Source of the DNA: Mactromeris polynyma
Lineage: Eukaryota > Mollusca > Bivalvia > Venerida > Mactridae
Length of the DNA: 64,000 nucleotides
NCBI GenBank assembly: GCA_032209605.1
Contig: JASFXZ010000002.1
Span: 54,252,431-54,316,430 of the forward strand
Reading direction: 5' to 3'
The position numbers and the translations under genes are program-made. Positions 11,462 through 24,484 of the stretch are shown here, piece after piece. The notes under the pieces were generated by a model, which saw only the letters and a list, made by a program, of their open reading frames with translations, was not told the DNA's origin and did no database searches. Each line of letters opens with the position of its first letter. The stretch's first letter is position 1.

Positions 11462-11964
11462 TCATTTGTAAATACCACGTTTCAAATTTAATATGCTGCA
11501 CGTAGTAATCGTTATTGTATAAAATAACACTCACCCAATACTTCGAATATTTTGTCCATAACACAATCATATACTTCCCGGCTTATTTGTCCCAAATATT
11601 GACCGAGAAAAATCCTTTGTTTGCACTTTGCACACTCAATATACGTTGAATTTACAGTTTAAATGAAATTAAAATCCTGAAATGACTACGGTTCTATTAT
11701 TCTCAAACACTGTTTGACAGTTTAACTTTTCTAGAATCCATTTATAGCCATTTATATCCCATAAATCACTGAAATATATTAATGTATCGTCAATAATGGC
11801 GGTAGAATACCGAAAAAGAATTGTCAATACACAATATTTCAGCGTTCAAAAAAGTTCTTTACCTTAGTAAATCCAGACAGCGATTCAAATTTCCGTTATT
11901 AACTTATTGTCCAAAAGTTGTCACTTAAGAATTCCTAGTTTAGTAGAATTGTGGTTTATTGTCT
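11462..11964. other. Probable LINE 5' leader and unassigned sequence
   Basis: Sequence upstream (minus-strand sense) of LINE ORF1. It may include the LINE 5'UTR; I see no clear boundary, promoter or other feature. Confidence 0.35.
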
Positions 11965-12262
11965 GCAAAAATTACGACAATGTTCACAATGTCATGGCTG
12001 ATTTCACGGGCAAGTTTTAAGTGTCGTGTTTGTTTTCTTTGTGAAACTGTTTCGTTGTCTTTGTATGTTATTTTTTCCAGAGGTTGAAATGTAACATTGC
12101 TAATGTAGTGTTCAGATATTTTAAAAACGTCTGTAATGCAGGTCTTACATTTCTATATAATTATATGTTCTCTTATACGTGTTTTAATGTGTCGGCCAGT
12201 CTGACCAACATATTGTAAACCGCATGTATGATAAGTTCAAGTAATTAAATAAACAATATCTT
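11965..12262 (-). pseudogene. GIY-YIG endonuclease fragment, Penelope-like
   Basis: On the minus strand a frame reads DIVYLIT, then TCGLQYVGQTGRHIKTRIRE, a close match to the GIY-YIG signature of Penelope-like retroelements (C-x-LQYVGQTG...R-x-REH). After one frame change it continues VTFQPLEKITYKD with further charged residues. Stops and the frame change show it is inactive. The RT part of the element is not visible upstream, so only the 3' coding end remains. Confidence 0.7.
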
Positions 12263-12289
12263 TACTTATACATGTTATATCAGTTTTAA

Positions 12290-12400
12290 TTAGGGATGTC
12301 AACGAATGGCAATTTTGGTATTCGAATATTCGGTCAACCATCCGAATGAATATTCGAACATTCGGCCTTCTTATTTAATAATAATACATTTGAAATTTTA
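12290..12400. repeat. Possible hAT-type element end
   Basis: TTAGGGATGTCAACGAATGG followed by repeated ATTCGAATATTCGG-like motifs resembles terminal sequence of some hAT elements. No partner end or target duplication was found. Confidence 0.25.
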
Positions 12401-12555
12401 ACTCAAGCTTATCAATTTTGTGTTTAAAACTGACCACTCAAGTGGTAAAAATCCCAGCGATTACTAATAATTTCAGGGCCTACGTGTCATCACCAGGGTG
12501 TTATGTCTCTCTGTACCTCAGACCTCAAGTATACAACAAGACATGTCAATTAACA

Positions 12556-12750
12556 TTTTTGGTTTGTAGTTGCGTTGATTTATCGTCGCTACCGGTTTCC
12601 CATATGGGCGACGCCTCCAGAAGAATGTTAGTCATATTAGATTTTTGGAGGATAGTGCATGATACAGGAGATGCCCCAGTTCCAGAAGCATCCCTGGTTC
12701 TTTTACGTGGTCGATGTAAAGCATCATACACGGTACCTCGGTTTTACACT
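12556..12750 (-). mobile_element. SINE body, copy 1 (tRNA head missing)
   Basis: This ~190-bp stretch (CGTCGCTACCGGTTTCCCAT to GGTACCTCGGTTTTACA) matches 20607-20775 with roughly nine in ten bases identical by eye. In the second copy the match is followed by a tRNA-like head, so this is the tail part of a tRNA-derived SINE truncated at its 5' side. Confidence 0.75.
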
Positions 12751-13173
12751 TGATAGATATCACATGAAAAATACAGACATACAATAATACAGATTTACAA
12801 ACGCACCGATGCACAGTGTTATAACTGTCAGATCAACAATAGTAGCAATGCAACATGATATTTTGTAAACTTTTTTTTTAAACTTACATTACTGTATAAA
12901 CTATACTTTCTATTTATAAAACTAAAAAAATTATTGAAATACCTCATTCAAAATTGGAGTTATGTCTTTTTATACACCCGCCTTTGATAGCCATTAAAAT
13001 GACACAAGTAGATATTTTCCTTATAAAGCATACATGATTACTTAAATTGTTAATTTCATAATGTTCACATAACAACTATATACAAAGCAGCTACACAATT
13101 GCTTACGAATCAATGCTGCTGTATGATTCTGTCCTTGTGACAAGGCTTGCAGTATAGTATAAACACTTTTAAA
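12751..13173. other. Unassigned AT-rich sequence
   Basis: No coding frame, repeat or RNA fold that I can support. Confidence 0.45.
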
Positions 13174-13630
13174 AAAGGGACTCGACTCCAGATTGACCCA
13201 AAAAAACATGTTTGAGAAATAATTACGTTAAATTCTATTTAACACAATATTTCATGGAGAAATGTAGTTTAAAATGCTTAAAAATGCGTTTTTCATAAAA
13301 AATCGAGTCCATTTCGTACGATAAACATTAAGTAGGTCGGGGTATCCCGAGGTATTTATAACACAGAATTCCCGCAGCGAATATAGAACAAATACCACGT
13401 GACCGATTACACATTTGTAAACAAGACAAGACTGCAGAATCTGTGTCTCCGATTGCCGACGTAGTAAGTGTTTTCTTCGTTTCCCATTGTTTGTTATCCA
13501 ATAAATATACGATGTTTTGGCAGTATTTAGGTCAGTTATACGTCTTTCAGACAAAGACGACTTGAATTTTCTTTTGATCGTTGAAATATTGACGTAATTG
13601 GACATTCTTCATAGCGACATTACCACGAGG
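13174..13630. repeat. Dispersed repeat with GGGACTCGACTCCAGATT terminus, copy 1
   Basis: AAAGGGACTCGACTCCAGAT starts here and occurs inverted at 36679-36699. Downstream the two copies share only weak resemblance (a GTAAACAAGAC-like patch in the interior), so they would be old, diverged members of one family. The right edge is a guess. Confidence 0.4.
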
Positions 13631-14440
13631 GGTCATTTCAAAATAATTTGACGATACCTAATTAGCTAATTGGGTCTATGTTGTAAGTTAATATTATTTG
13701 TTATTTACACCATTTTGTTAAAATGCCCTCTCATGAAGCAAGTATTTTATTATTCAAATGGTTTATACGATAATTTTATCTTAATTAGCGTGAATGAAAA
13801 TGAAAGTAGCCCTTGATAGATCATAATTAACAAACTTTACAAAGGATCATCCATTGATGGGTTCAAGTTCTTAAACATATGTGTTAATTTACAGGAAAGC
13901 TTTTTTAATATTTGTAGGGGTCACCAGCCTCTGTGACGAAGACACTGCAATATACAGGGGCATGGGAAGGTAGAGGCCATGGTAGGGGTGGACAGTGAGA
14001 CAGAAAGAGTGTTCAGATGAAGGCCGTTTGAAATTGAATTTAAGATGAAGAGGAGAATATGATGCGGCTATGTGAAGAGGGAAGACAGCAAGCACATGTA
14101 GGTTAAAAATCAGTTTGAATTCATTAATGTATTTCCACCGAGTTTTAGTTCCCCATGCTTTTAAACTTTTTGTGAGTCTTATAATATATCTATATACATT
14201 GTATATATATAGATGTGCAGTTGACACATCTTTTCTAGTAGCTGTGTTGATATTTTTCCTGAGTATAATTATTCCATGCTTTATACATGTAATATGTAAA
14301 ATGTACAGCTCATTTCAATTCATCTAAAGATCAAGAATGGCCCAAAAGTTTGTTTCAAACTTTTGAGCTCACTTAGATCTGAAGTTCTAAAACTGACCTA
14401 TTGTGTCTCCTTTTGTCCGCCACATTCTACGATTTTAATA
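13631..14440. other. Unassigned; TA-rich microsatellite near 14183-14212
   Basis: No supported gene. A TATATCTATATACATTGTATATATATAG tract is the only structure noted. Confidence 0.45.
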
Positions 14441-14970
14441 TTTATTATCCCCTGCCGAAACAAAGGTTTTGGTAGCGGATATTGTTTTGGTGTTGCATGT
14501 TAGTCGCACTTTTTTCTTTCCGGAGCGATATCTTGGTATTGTTTGGACAGATTTCATTGAAACTTTCTATGAATATAGAAGGGTATTTGAATGATGCATA
14601 TCAAATTTTGTTACATTACACTAGTGTATGACAGAGTTATGGCCCTTTGGTATTTTCAAATGATCATGTATTATAATTATGGAAAATAATTGGAACCACA
14701 TCTTGGTGCTGGTTGGTCAGATCTATATTTCATTGCAATTTGAATATAATAATAGGTATGGGAATGATGCATATTAAATGCCCCATGAATCCACTTGAGT
14801 ATGGGAGAATTAAAGCCCTTTGCTTCTGACGAGCAGCTAAAATGATCTTATAAAGAGTTGTACAGATTTGTCTACCCAAAGCAATCTCATAATGGTTGGT
14901 ATTTATATGATTAAGGGTTGTCTGTCCATCCACCAGTCTAGGGAATGATGCATATCCAATGCCATAGCTA
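14441..14970. repeat. Dispersed repeat with ~175-bp internal units
   Basis: It starts TTATTATCCCCTGCCGAAAC and contains three diverged units, with GAATGATGCATAT at 14589, 14762 and 14943 (spacing 173 and 181 bp). I associate this organisation with common bivalve repeats (from memory, unchecked). Confidence 0.55.
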
Positions 14971-16440
14971 CATGTATAAACACCAACTTCTTCTAGGGGA
15001 GCATGACAAGCTCATGCTGATGAAACTTTTTGTATTATTATATGTCCTCAAAGTTATGACTCACTATATGTGGTATTTTCGAGGGATATTAAATAACCAA
15101 TTGATTTATATTTCCTGTAATTTGTCTTATTCTGCAAGGGATATCAATTCAACAAATTTGCTTGTTGACTGCATTGTTTAAGTTTTGTTTATAAATTTAT
15201 TTATATAAAGAGCAATTATGCTTCCAGGACATGATAGAACGATGGATGATGAAAGAAAAAAAACGTTGAAGAGCCGACAGAAAGTCAGCCTCTGGTAATA
15301 TTGGATATAACTGCTGTCCTCACAAAAAGTCAAAAGGGACCCATTGAACCAGGACCCTTAGCGCCTGTACCCAGCTGATGTGTATGTACATTGGACAGAG
15401 ATGAAGACAGAGTTTGCTATAGAATGGCCCCACAGTATTGCAACGGCAGACAACCAGTTAGGTAAACAAATGTTCCTTCCTTATCTTTACAATGTCCTTG
15501 TATATTTATACCAATACAAATACAGTTAAGCTCAAACTTACTCATTTTCAAAAAGCTTATACATATCACTCTTGATGACCGCTTTCTTGGTAACTAACCA
15601 GTATTTGTGCCTAAATTAGAGATTGTTAGATATTGATCACACCTGACTCAGTTGGTTTCAATTTCTCGACCACCATTTAGACAATAGGGTATGTATGAGT
15701 CTTCCTACTGTTTATGATAACCATTAAGCAGGGACTAAATACTTACTTTTTTATTTATTAAACTTTTTATTTATTAATTTCAATGTTGGCATAAATTTGC
15801 ATTTCATTACAAACTCTGTTGATTATTTTTTAGAATTAAGTTTATGTAGCTATATATTACTGTGTTGTATTTTTGTATTTTCAGGATAGGTAAACAATCA
15901 CTGATCAATTAACGTTGAGCCTACATCTGACATTCAGAGATGACATGTTAGCTAGACAAGCATAGTCATTAAGAAGACACAGATAGAGCCTACATGCATT
16001 CTGCCTATAGGCAGCTTGTTCTATGACTATATGGGTGCTTGCGGGGATACACTCAAAGACTTGTCTATGTTCATAGATATACAGAACAATTTTTTCAATC
16101 CAGAAGGGGACTAGTATACCAAGTAGACATTGTGTTGGTTGATGATAGATTAAATACAATGTGCAAGTGAACATCTTCTAAAGACTGTTTACATTATTTC
16201 TTTTTAGTACATTTTTTATTTCTTGACAAAAGTTGATGAACCTTGCAAAGTCAAACTACCCCATCCAGTGGTCATTCTTTCATAAATGGTATTTTAAATA
16301 TTAATTTTCAGTTTCAATGCTCATGTTCATTCAACTTAGACATCAAAAGTTGGGGTTTATTCACTTTAATTAAAGTGTAATATTTTGTTCATCCACCAGT
16401 TCTGGTTCATTTGAGAAATGTTGGAATGATAGTTATAAAC
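14971..16440. other. Unassigned sequence
   Basis: No coding frame with recognisable content. A segment at 15290-15465 is less AT-rich and ends in GTTAG followed by GTAAAC, so a non-coding or decayed exon cannot be excluded, but I cannot support one. Confidence 0.4.
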
Positions 16441-16471
16441 TCATCTTTTGAGGAACATGAAAAATTGTTCA

Positions 16472-16545
16472 ATGGCGCTACCAGGATTCAAACCCGTGTC
16501 TCCGTTCCGGTATGCTAACCACTACACCACAGCGACTTACTCGAT
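16472..16545 (-). repeat. tRNA-like sequence, probable SINE head
   Basis: The minus strand reads GTGGTGTAGTGGTTAGCATA (A-box-like) and later GGGTTTGAATCC (B-box). The putative acceptor ends pair at only about five of seven positions and no regular anticodon stem forms. It is therefore a tRNA-derived repeat or pseudogene, not a working tRNA gene. Confidence 0.6.
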
Positions 16546-17034
16546 CCTGGTTCATTTATGAACAGCTACAGAACTTAAAACTCGGCTGTGTTTCAGATAT
16601 GTACAAATAGTTAATAGCAATGCATAAAATTTAAATGTTGCATAATAATGTGATTCCACTGTATCTACATTGGTCATTACTCTCTATTGAAATAACTTGT
16701 AGACAAATGTTCAGATGAAAGATTTTTCCAGTGAGTTAGCTGGAATGTAGTATAGCAATTTAATTTTGAACTTTTATATGCATTTTAGTCAATATTTAAA
16801 AGTAATTAAAATATTCCAGAGAAGATGTGTCAGGGTCAATCAAGTAATATTCACTGATAATGCACCTATATTGATGTACAGTTAGTTTGAAATTAATCAG
16901 TTCAACAGGGGAAAAGTCATAATAACAAGTAATGGGACTTTTTTATTAATTAAACTATTTTTAATGTTTGTATTAAATTTAATGCTTGTTTGAGACCAAG
17001 AGTCCAACAAACTCGACCATGTCCAGTGTTTTTA
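16546..17034. other. Unassigned AT-rich sequence
   Basis: Nothing recognisable. Confidence 0.4.
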
Positions 17035-17227
17035 GCTCACCTGAGCACAAGTGCTTAAGTTGAGCAATTGGGATCGCCCCGTGTCCGTCGTCGTCTACAA
17101 TTTAGACTGTTAACACTTAATATGTAACATCTTTTACCTGGTCTGCATGAAACTTGGTCAGAATGTTTGTCTCAATGAAATCTAGGCCAAGTTCGAAACT
17201 GGGTCAACACTCCAGAGGTTTCATTTT
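17035..17227 (+). repeat. Dispersed repeat starting CTCACCTGAGCAC
   Basis: TTTAGCTCACCTGAGCACAA followed by a GTCCGTCGTCGTC segment and a GAAACTTGGTCAGAATG segment. The opposite terminus of what looks like the same family (CTCAGGTGAGCAATATAGG) lies at 26438-26476. I associate this with bivalve genomes from memory. Confidence 0.6.
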
Positions 17228-17665
17228 TAACCAGCGCGCCTAAGCGCGCCTGGTTATAGTACTCATACAGTTTTCGAACACTGCCACCCTAAATAGTCCG
17301 GTTTTCACTCCAACCGCACAACTCTAGAAAAAAAGTCAAATAGTCCGACTATTTCGATGATACTACACGCGGTATAAGATAACACAAAGGCTTTTTGCTT
17401 TGTTTTCTTTCGAAAATAGTTTATTCATAATATACTTTTATAATTATATTATTGTATTGTATGTTCGGGAATGTTCATGTAGTTTTTTGTGCGTATCTAC
17501 ATACGCGTTTTGGCAGTGACCCCACACCTTCAGGAAAAAAAAACCAAAACAACAAGAAATAGTCCGACGATTTTGATGATGAAACACCCGATATAAGATA
17601 ACACATCGGCATTTTGCTTTGTTTTGTATAGAAAATATTCTTTACTATATTCCTCATATTTCTAA
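17228..17665. repeat. Two ~235-bp direct repeat units after a GC palindrome
   Basis: CCAGCGCGCCTAAGCGCGCC near 17232 is a near-palindrome. Downstream, a unit with AAATAGTCCGACTATTTCGATGAT...GGTATAAGATAACACA (about 17338-17400) recurs, diverged, at about 17567-17632. No coding content. Confidence 0.6.
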
Positions 17666-20606
17666 AATGTTGATTTGTTATTAGTATGTGCGTATGAATC
17701 GAGCTTCCGTGACCTTCACAGCTCGAAAAGCCAGTCGTTATCACTCGCCGATGCAAGAAAATTCAACGGTAAGTGTCTGTTCTAATTAATTAGTCTGGTA
17801 TTTTATATTATACACGTGGATGTTTAAGGGTTATAGCCTAGGATAATTATCGCATTTATTGATGCATCAATTTGTCGTAAATCGAAGGCGTAAAATATCA
17901 TTACATCGTCGAAAATCATACAGCTAAGTCCCGACCTTCAGGACGTAACTCCGCCTCTCCCACCTTATATAGTATAGGAATCAAGCGCTTGGTGACACGG
18001 ATCAGAATACGAAACGACTCGCGCTTGTGTCATGTTGTTTATTACTCGTTTCTGCTGTATTCAGATATGACAATCGGTAATAAAATTGTAAATTGGCGAC
18101 TCTATTAATCGGATGATCCCCAGATTACGAGTTAATTCGCAAAATATAGCTATTAACAGCTTATGATACGGTTGAAGACATGATATTTACAAAATTTCAG
18201 CCACACAAAAAAATCTCTCGTTTTGAGTCTCAATCTCCCGATTTGCCCTCAGAAAAGGTTCACATGCAGCATGTACTCTTAATAAGTAAGAATGGTATTA
18301 TTTTTAGTCGATACATTGTTATTTCAATACTTCGGAAGCTATTTTGTATGTTTAAACTTGCAGTTTCAACGATATAATTATTGACCTACTTATTATTTTG
18401 TTTATTCGGCCCCGGTTTCTTTCGAACTATTGACTTTCTGTTACAATTACATTATTGGTTCGTGACAAAAAATGATTGATTATGATATTCAAATCTGTTC
18501 TGTTAATTGGTTGGTTGTCTGACCTGTTGTTGATTTGGTTTATTTTCCAGTGCACTTCACATGGAGGGAGGCCACCTCAGTTGAATGTAGGCCATGTCAC
18601 CATAACTGATGTCATGACCAATGTTAATTAGGATGGAAGTGAAACAAGCCTTCAGACAAAACATACGGTCTAAGGTCAAGGTAATAATGTTAAGAACTTA
18701 AAAACTTATTAGATAAACTGCACGTTGCACATGTACATCGCATATTTTAAATCTTATGATAATTGTCCGTATTAATATTAACTTTACAACAAAACGTTTA
18801 TGTATGGTATTCTCACTGTTTATGCCGGTAGGGGATTACCATATTGCTTGCGATACTTAGAGACTTTTTGTATCTGGTTTGTTGTTCTTTGACTCCATGA
18901 TTTTACATATATAATGACGAACATATATTATAATATTAAATTTTAATATGAAATGTCCACAATCAATGAAAATGTATTGGTCACAAGATCCTGCCTTATG
19001 GAACGAAGTTCAAAGTAACTTTTACTCAAAAAATGCAATAAACCATAAGTTTCCAGAGCACGTTGGGAGAGCTTGATTTGTAACTGCTTATGGAGGTTCA
19101 CCAAATTTCACACACTTGTTACCCTACTTATTCTGACCTAATTTGCCCGGTATCCAGTTGTTTTCCCCACAAGTCATTTCCTCCCCTAGATGTTTCCTCC
19201 ACACTACTGTTTCCACCCCTATATTTATATATTTAATAAAAAGGAAAGTGGAACAGATTTATGGAAAGGTGTTATGATGAAAACAATTTTTACTTGAATA
19301 CTGAGGGTGGCATTTTTTCATTTGTATGTTTTGGTATTCAATCTTCTGCTATACATAATATATATAGATATTTATTATTTAATTTCAAGCTTGTTGTGAT
19401 TGTTTTAAAAAATAAAACTTATCATGATTATATATTTATAAAAGAATATCAATTTTATTGTAATCTCTTGCTATTATCTCAAATATTTAATTTCCTTTTA
19501 TTCATATTAATGTGAACAATGTGTTAACTTATATAAGTATAGGTTATACCTCATATATTGGAATTATGTGCAAGGGAGAGTCTGCAATCGCAGCACTTCA
19601 TTTGTTTATAATTCTAATATGTGAGTTATAACCAGCTTATAGTTAGCTCCATATTGATCACTTACCAGATTAACTTAATGATATCACTTAATAGATATTG
19701 TGTGAAATGCCATAATAAATGGATATGCTGGCCAAAAATTTGAACAATTCTGGATGCTCATTGGACACAGGAAGAGGCGGAGTGAACTATACATGTAAAA
19801 GAAAACATTAAATTAAACCTGCATTACACTGAGTCAAATGTGTGAATAACCTTTTGCAAACTGTTATTTTATTATACTGGACAAAGGCAATAAACAGGAT
19901 CTGGCAGGTGTGAAATGCACTGAATAAGTATATGACACATTTTAGTTCACTTTGTACCATTTATTTTCCCTTAGGAAAGACCCAGTGTATAAAATAAATG
20001 AAGGCATAACAAAGCTACCTGGATAAACTTTGTATTTTTATTATGAGATCTTAAATCATATACATAAACTCAGGATAACGGAACATAAACTCAGCATGTG
20101 TACATCTCATCATGAATCAAGTGTCAATTTTTTAGTGCATTCACCAAGTTATATAAATTCACTAATAAAGCTCACCATGTGTATACACCTCACCATTAAC
20201 CAAACATCTATTTTGTAATTCATACACTAACATAATATTGTTATAAAGCATAAAACAAAGAAATTTCAGTTCTGATATTTTCATACTTTAATCATAGTCT
20301 ATCACAAGTAGAACACAAAATGTCAAAGTTCTTTTGAGATTCTTCAAGCCACTGTAAAAACACAATTTCAATATAACCATATTTTGTTAGTTTACTTCAT
20401 TTTTATATACATTAACAGATGGGCTATAAATATTAACAATTTGAACACTAAGTCTTATAAAAAATTAAAATCAAACACAATTAATAATCTTATGTCTTAT
20501 AGTTAAGTATAAAATTCAGTAAAATACATATACATGTACTATATAATCTAATAACACTATAATTTATGTTTGTATGTAAGAACTATGATTGTTGTATATG
20601 CTTTTA
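17666..20606. other. Mostly unassigned; possible decayed exon near 18551-18680
   Basis: The only candidate is at 18551-18680: TATTTTCCAG precedes a GC-richer stretch with the frame PQLNVGHVTITDVMTNVN, and GTAATAATG follows at about 18681. A stop inside the frame means it is at best a decayed exon. The rest is AT-rich and featureless. Confidence 0.3.
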
Positions 20607-20876
20607 TTTATCGTCGCCACCGGTTTCCCACATGGGCGACGCCTCCGGAAGAATGTTAGTCATATTAGATTTGGAGGATAGTGCATGATACAGAAGATGC
20701 CCCAGTTCCAGAAGCACCCCTGGTTCTTTTACGTGCTCGATGTAAAGCATCATACATGGGACCTCGGTTTTTAAAGTCTCTTCCGAAAGACTGTTAGTAC
20801 GGTCAGTGATGGAGCGGGGAATCGAACCAGTGATCCCTGGATTACAAGTCCAGCGTTTTACCACTGGACCACTAAT
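20607..20876 (-). mobile_element. tRNA-derived SINE, copy 2 (with head)
   Basis: Minus strand from 20876: GCGGATTAGTGGTCCAGTGG (A-box region), an anticodon arm CTGGA-CTTGTAA-TCCAG with a perfect 5-bp stem and anticodon TGT (threonine-like), and GGTTCGATTCC (B-box). The acceptor and T stems do not pair properly, so this is a SINE head, not a tRNA gene. It runs into the body shared with 12556-12750, ending near CGTCGCCACCGGTTTCCCAC. Confidence 0.8.
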
Positions 20877-21987
20877 CCGCTACAAGAACTATGATGTCTG
20901 AAATGCTCTTTTATATTGGTTACAACCACAGTTTGCAGAAATTGTAAAAAATAAACTTCTTTAAGAACAATTGATAACCTTTAATTGAAACTTTTAACTT
21001 TAATGTTCAAAGAACAGCACATGCTGATTATAGGTATTTAGGATATTCAATTTATGATAAATATTCAGGTTTGATTGAATACAATTTCCAACACCTTTAA
21101 CACATTAATTATATTCTGACAAAGATTTAGGACTAACTTTGAAATAGGTTTTTCACACCATTATATATAGGTAAATGATTAATTAAGTTGTTTAAAATCT
21201 TTTTATTTTATGGTATCATTGCATATTACGGAAATATGAATAGTTATATTTATCCAGTTCAATTCCATTGTAAACACTTACACATTAGAAAATTGTAGTA
21301 CAATATGATTTATAAAAGAAATTACATGATAGATCTACCCCAAGAAACAACACGTTTTGAGTATTTTCCTTTACAATTTTTTTTTGGTCATCATGATATT
21401 AAATGACAAATACTTCTAAAATATTTTATAAAGAATCTTCATATCATTATAAAATATATATAAAGGGAGGAAACATCCTGGAGAAATAGTGTGGGGGAAA
21501 TAACCGGAAACCATTTGCCCCCCCCCCCCCCCCAACACAAATGTGAGTCAATTCTAGCGATTTATGTGCTTGTGGTGATTTATTGTGATACTATTATAAT
21601 TATGCCATAAAGTTATAACCTTTATGTAAAAATAAAGGAAAGTAATAATATAATAATTATAAGAAATTACCTTGAAAGTTCACAAGAAATAAGCATCACT
21701 CAATATCAAATAAAAAAATATGCATGTGTTTGTCAGATCATGCCTATGAAAAGTATTTTGTAAAATGTTATGGAATCGGTACCTTGGGAAAGGTTGGAGA
21801 TTGCTCAATTTTGGAAACAGTGAAAACCAGAAAATAGAACTATTTTGCCAGAAATCCCATTTTGCTATATGCAGCTCATACTAATATATGTTACAAAATA
21901 CAGTAGGGGACTTGGTTTTATAGCTTATGGTACTTCTTCAGCATTATATTTTGTTGGTTATAATCCTTGACATTTTGTTAATTGCAG
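20877..21987. other. Unassigned; long poly-C tract near 21515
   Basis: AT-rich, no gene. A run of about 18 C residues near 21515-21533 is the only compositional oddity. Confidence 0.45.
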
Positions 21988-22229
21988 AAGACTGATACAC
22001 AAACTGCTGTTACAAAGGTTGTACTTGTTGGTGTTTCTGTTGAGGAGGCCGACAAAGAGCTACTGATTGACAATGACAGCATCATCTTGGTGCAGTGCAA
22101 GCAGGTGCTGGCTGCTGCTGTCAGCAACAATGGCCCGTCAACATTGTGGTGATGACAGCAGATGGACCCACTTCCCTGGTTATTACACGTAATGGTAGTG
22201 ACATCATGAACATTACCTTAGATGAATAA
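21988..22229 (+). pseudogene. Exon-like remnant, terminal coding exon
   Basis: After a good acceptor (TTAATTGCAG at 21978-21987) the plus strand reads KTDTQTAVTKVVLVGVSVEE, then ADKELLIDNDSIILVQCKQV, up to a TGA near 22149. One frame change lets it continue NIVVMTADGPTSLVITRNGS to a TAA at 22227-22229. Composition is clearly protein-like against an AT-rich background. I do not recognise the family. It may be the last exon of a decayed gene, possibly together with 18551-18680. Confidence 0.4.
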
Positions 22230-22575
22230 ACATTTTGTTTGTTGTAGAAATTAACTGAATATTTTTATCTTTTACAGTTTGTAAGAGAATTATTTGGAAA
22301 TTGGGTATCTGTGCACAGATTGGAAGATTTCGGTTTTCTTGATTCAAAAGTATAGAGCTACCATAGTTTTATTTTGTAATGTATACAATGTACTGTTTGC
22401 AGTATATTGTGTTATACTTTTTTTCTTTACTTTTCTTTTAGATTATTTTTTCATAAATGTTCATGTACTGTCAATTGCTGACTTCCTGTTTTGCTTCTAA
22501 AAACAAATCGTCTGAAACCACTTTGTGGAATACCACAAAATTTAAGCGAAATGTTACTAGGGTGACACTACAAAA
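22230..22575. other. Unassigned AT-rich sequence
   Basis: Nothing supported. Confidence 0.4.
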
Positions 22576-23140
22576 TACAAGGGGTTTGGATTCGTCATAA
22601 AAACTTGGCCACCAGGGATGGAGTCTATTTTCCTATATGTATGAAGTTGAAACTTCGAAAAATCCTCTTGTTGAAATGTTGAGACCCATTTTTGATATAA
22701 CTTTATACAAATGTACTTGTTTGACTGGCTACCAAAATTGTTCAAATGTTTTGGATTCATAAAAAACCATGACTACCAGGGGACTGTGCCATTTTTCCTG
22801 TATGTATATAATGGAAATTTTCTATACAAAATTACAGGTCCAAATTTTGATACAACTTCACACAGATGGTCATTAGGAAGAGGTGACCTTTTACCAAGAT
22901 TGTACAAATTACATGTACATTTACTTGGATTCATAAAAAAACATGGCGACCAGGGGCAAAGCCACCTTTGATATATATGTATTTTAGCTTTAACTTCAAA
23001 AGTCTACTTGACAAAAAAATACAGGCCCTATTTCGATATAATTTCACCTGAATGATAGGTGATCTTCTACAAAAACTGTGTATACTATTTTTATTCATAA
23101 AAACATTACTGCCAGGGGACGGAGCCACTTTTCCTACATA
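22576..23140. repeat. Tandem array, ~170 bp x 4
   Basis: GGATTCATAAAAA followed by a GACCAGGGG-like box recurs at about 22585, 22755, 22929 and 23090 (166-174 bp period), each followed by a TTTTCCTATATGTAT-like stretch. Short frames across it are products of the repeat, not genes. Confidence 0.7.
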
Positions 23141-24484
23141 TGTTTACATGTTTTCCGATACAGATTTCGATATTTATAAATATGTGGTGCGCACTGTGGT
23201 AATTAGGTTTAAGGACATCAGTGAACTGACGTCCGAAACGTCACATTTCGTCGTCATTGTAATCATGTTATATGCCTTAACAGTGGCAGAAAGATTTCTG
23301 AGTCCTTATTTTTAAAGGCTCAAACATTTAGAATTGTAAAAAATTTAAAATAAGGTTCCTAGGCCGGGTTTCTCATGGCGCTTCTCATATGTACACCCTA
23401 TAATTATGTGTCATGGCTAACATATTATGCTTTCAATTATATCATTAAATACTAATGTTTATAGATTTTATGTGGAAAGTAAGCCAGGACTTAACCACCA
23501 GTGTCATATGGCTGTGAATTTGGAAGTATTCATAATGTGTAGCAATAGGAAACTTTAAGGTGTCTATTTGCTGAACACACCAAATTTTGTATCCTTCAAT
23601 TAATGTAGATTATTATAAAGAAGACTAATGGCTGTGTTATTACATATGCATATACTGTATGTTTTCCTTGCCTTTCATGTTCTCATCACAATTGATTTGT
23701 GCTATTGTTCAAGCCCTTTATTAAGTGCTTTAAACGCATATGCTCGTGCATTTAGGCAATTTGTCTTTAAACATGATACTTGCTCACCATAAAGAAGTCT
23801 TTCTATACACCACAAACCGTTCCATTAGTATGCTCTTTCTTTAAAATACACAGCATAAAGCATGTCATCCATTTCTTTACAAGTATTGAATGTATAGCAT
23901 AAAACCCCAAAACATATTTTACAGTATCAAGATTTTAGATACACTTTGTATCTTTATTATATGTATAGTTTCATATTGTACTAGTCATCATCATTTATTG
24001 GACAAATTTATGAAGCATTTGTAATAGATAGTTCCCATATTTACCTCCCATGTTCATAATACAATTTTCAGCCATATTGATCTATAGGCAAAATTCCTTA
24101 AAGTGTATCTATAGGGAACATAATTGTAAGGATGATAACTAAACGGATATAAAAAATAACTTGTACATTACGCTGATGTGGACAGTTGGCTCAGTATTTT
24201 AAAGTTGAAGAAAAAGTGGTTGTCACATTTTTTTGTATTTTCTCAATTATCTTGTATATGGAAAATACCCCTATAAGGGCTAATCAAGAACAAGGGAGGT
24301 ATATATTGTAGATGTTGGAACTATATATTGTTGTTTAGTGTGTATTCTGTGTTACTTAATTCATGATCTCAGTTGTTTTTATTCAATTTTTGAAATTCTA
24401 CACAATTGTGTTGCCTTTTCCTTTGTAGAATATTCGCATGTTCTTGTTTTTAAGCCATCATGTTTGTCAAGTCTCTCAAACTTT
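23141..24484. other. Unassigned sequence
   Basis: No supported feature. Confidence 0.4.

Noticed and set aside
13252..14227. Long minus-strand frames of 112-117 codons as genes
   Set aside because: Amino-acid composition is that of AT-rich non-coding DNA, there are no motifs, and one overlaps a dispersed repeat.
20811..20876. A functional tRNA-Thr(TGT) gene
   Set aside because: The anticodon arm is regular but the acceptor and T stems do not pair, and the sequence is joined to a repeated SINE body.
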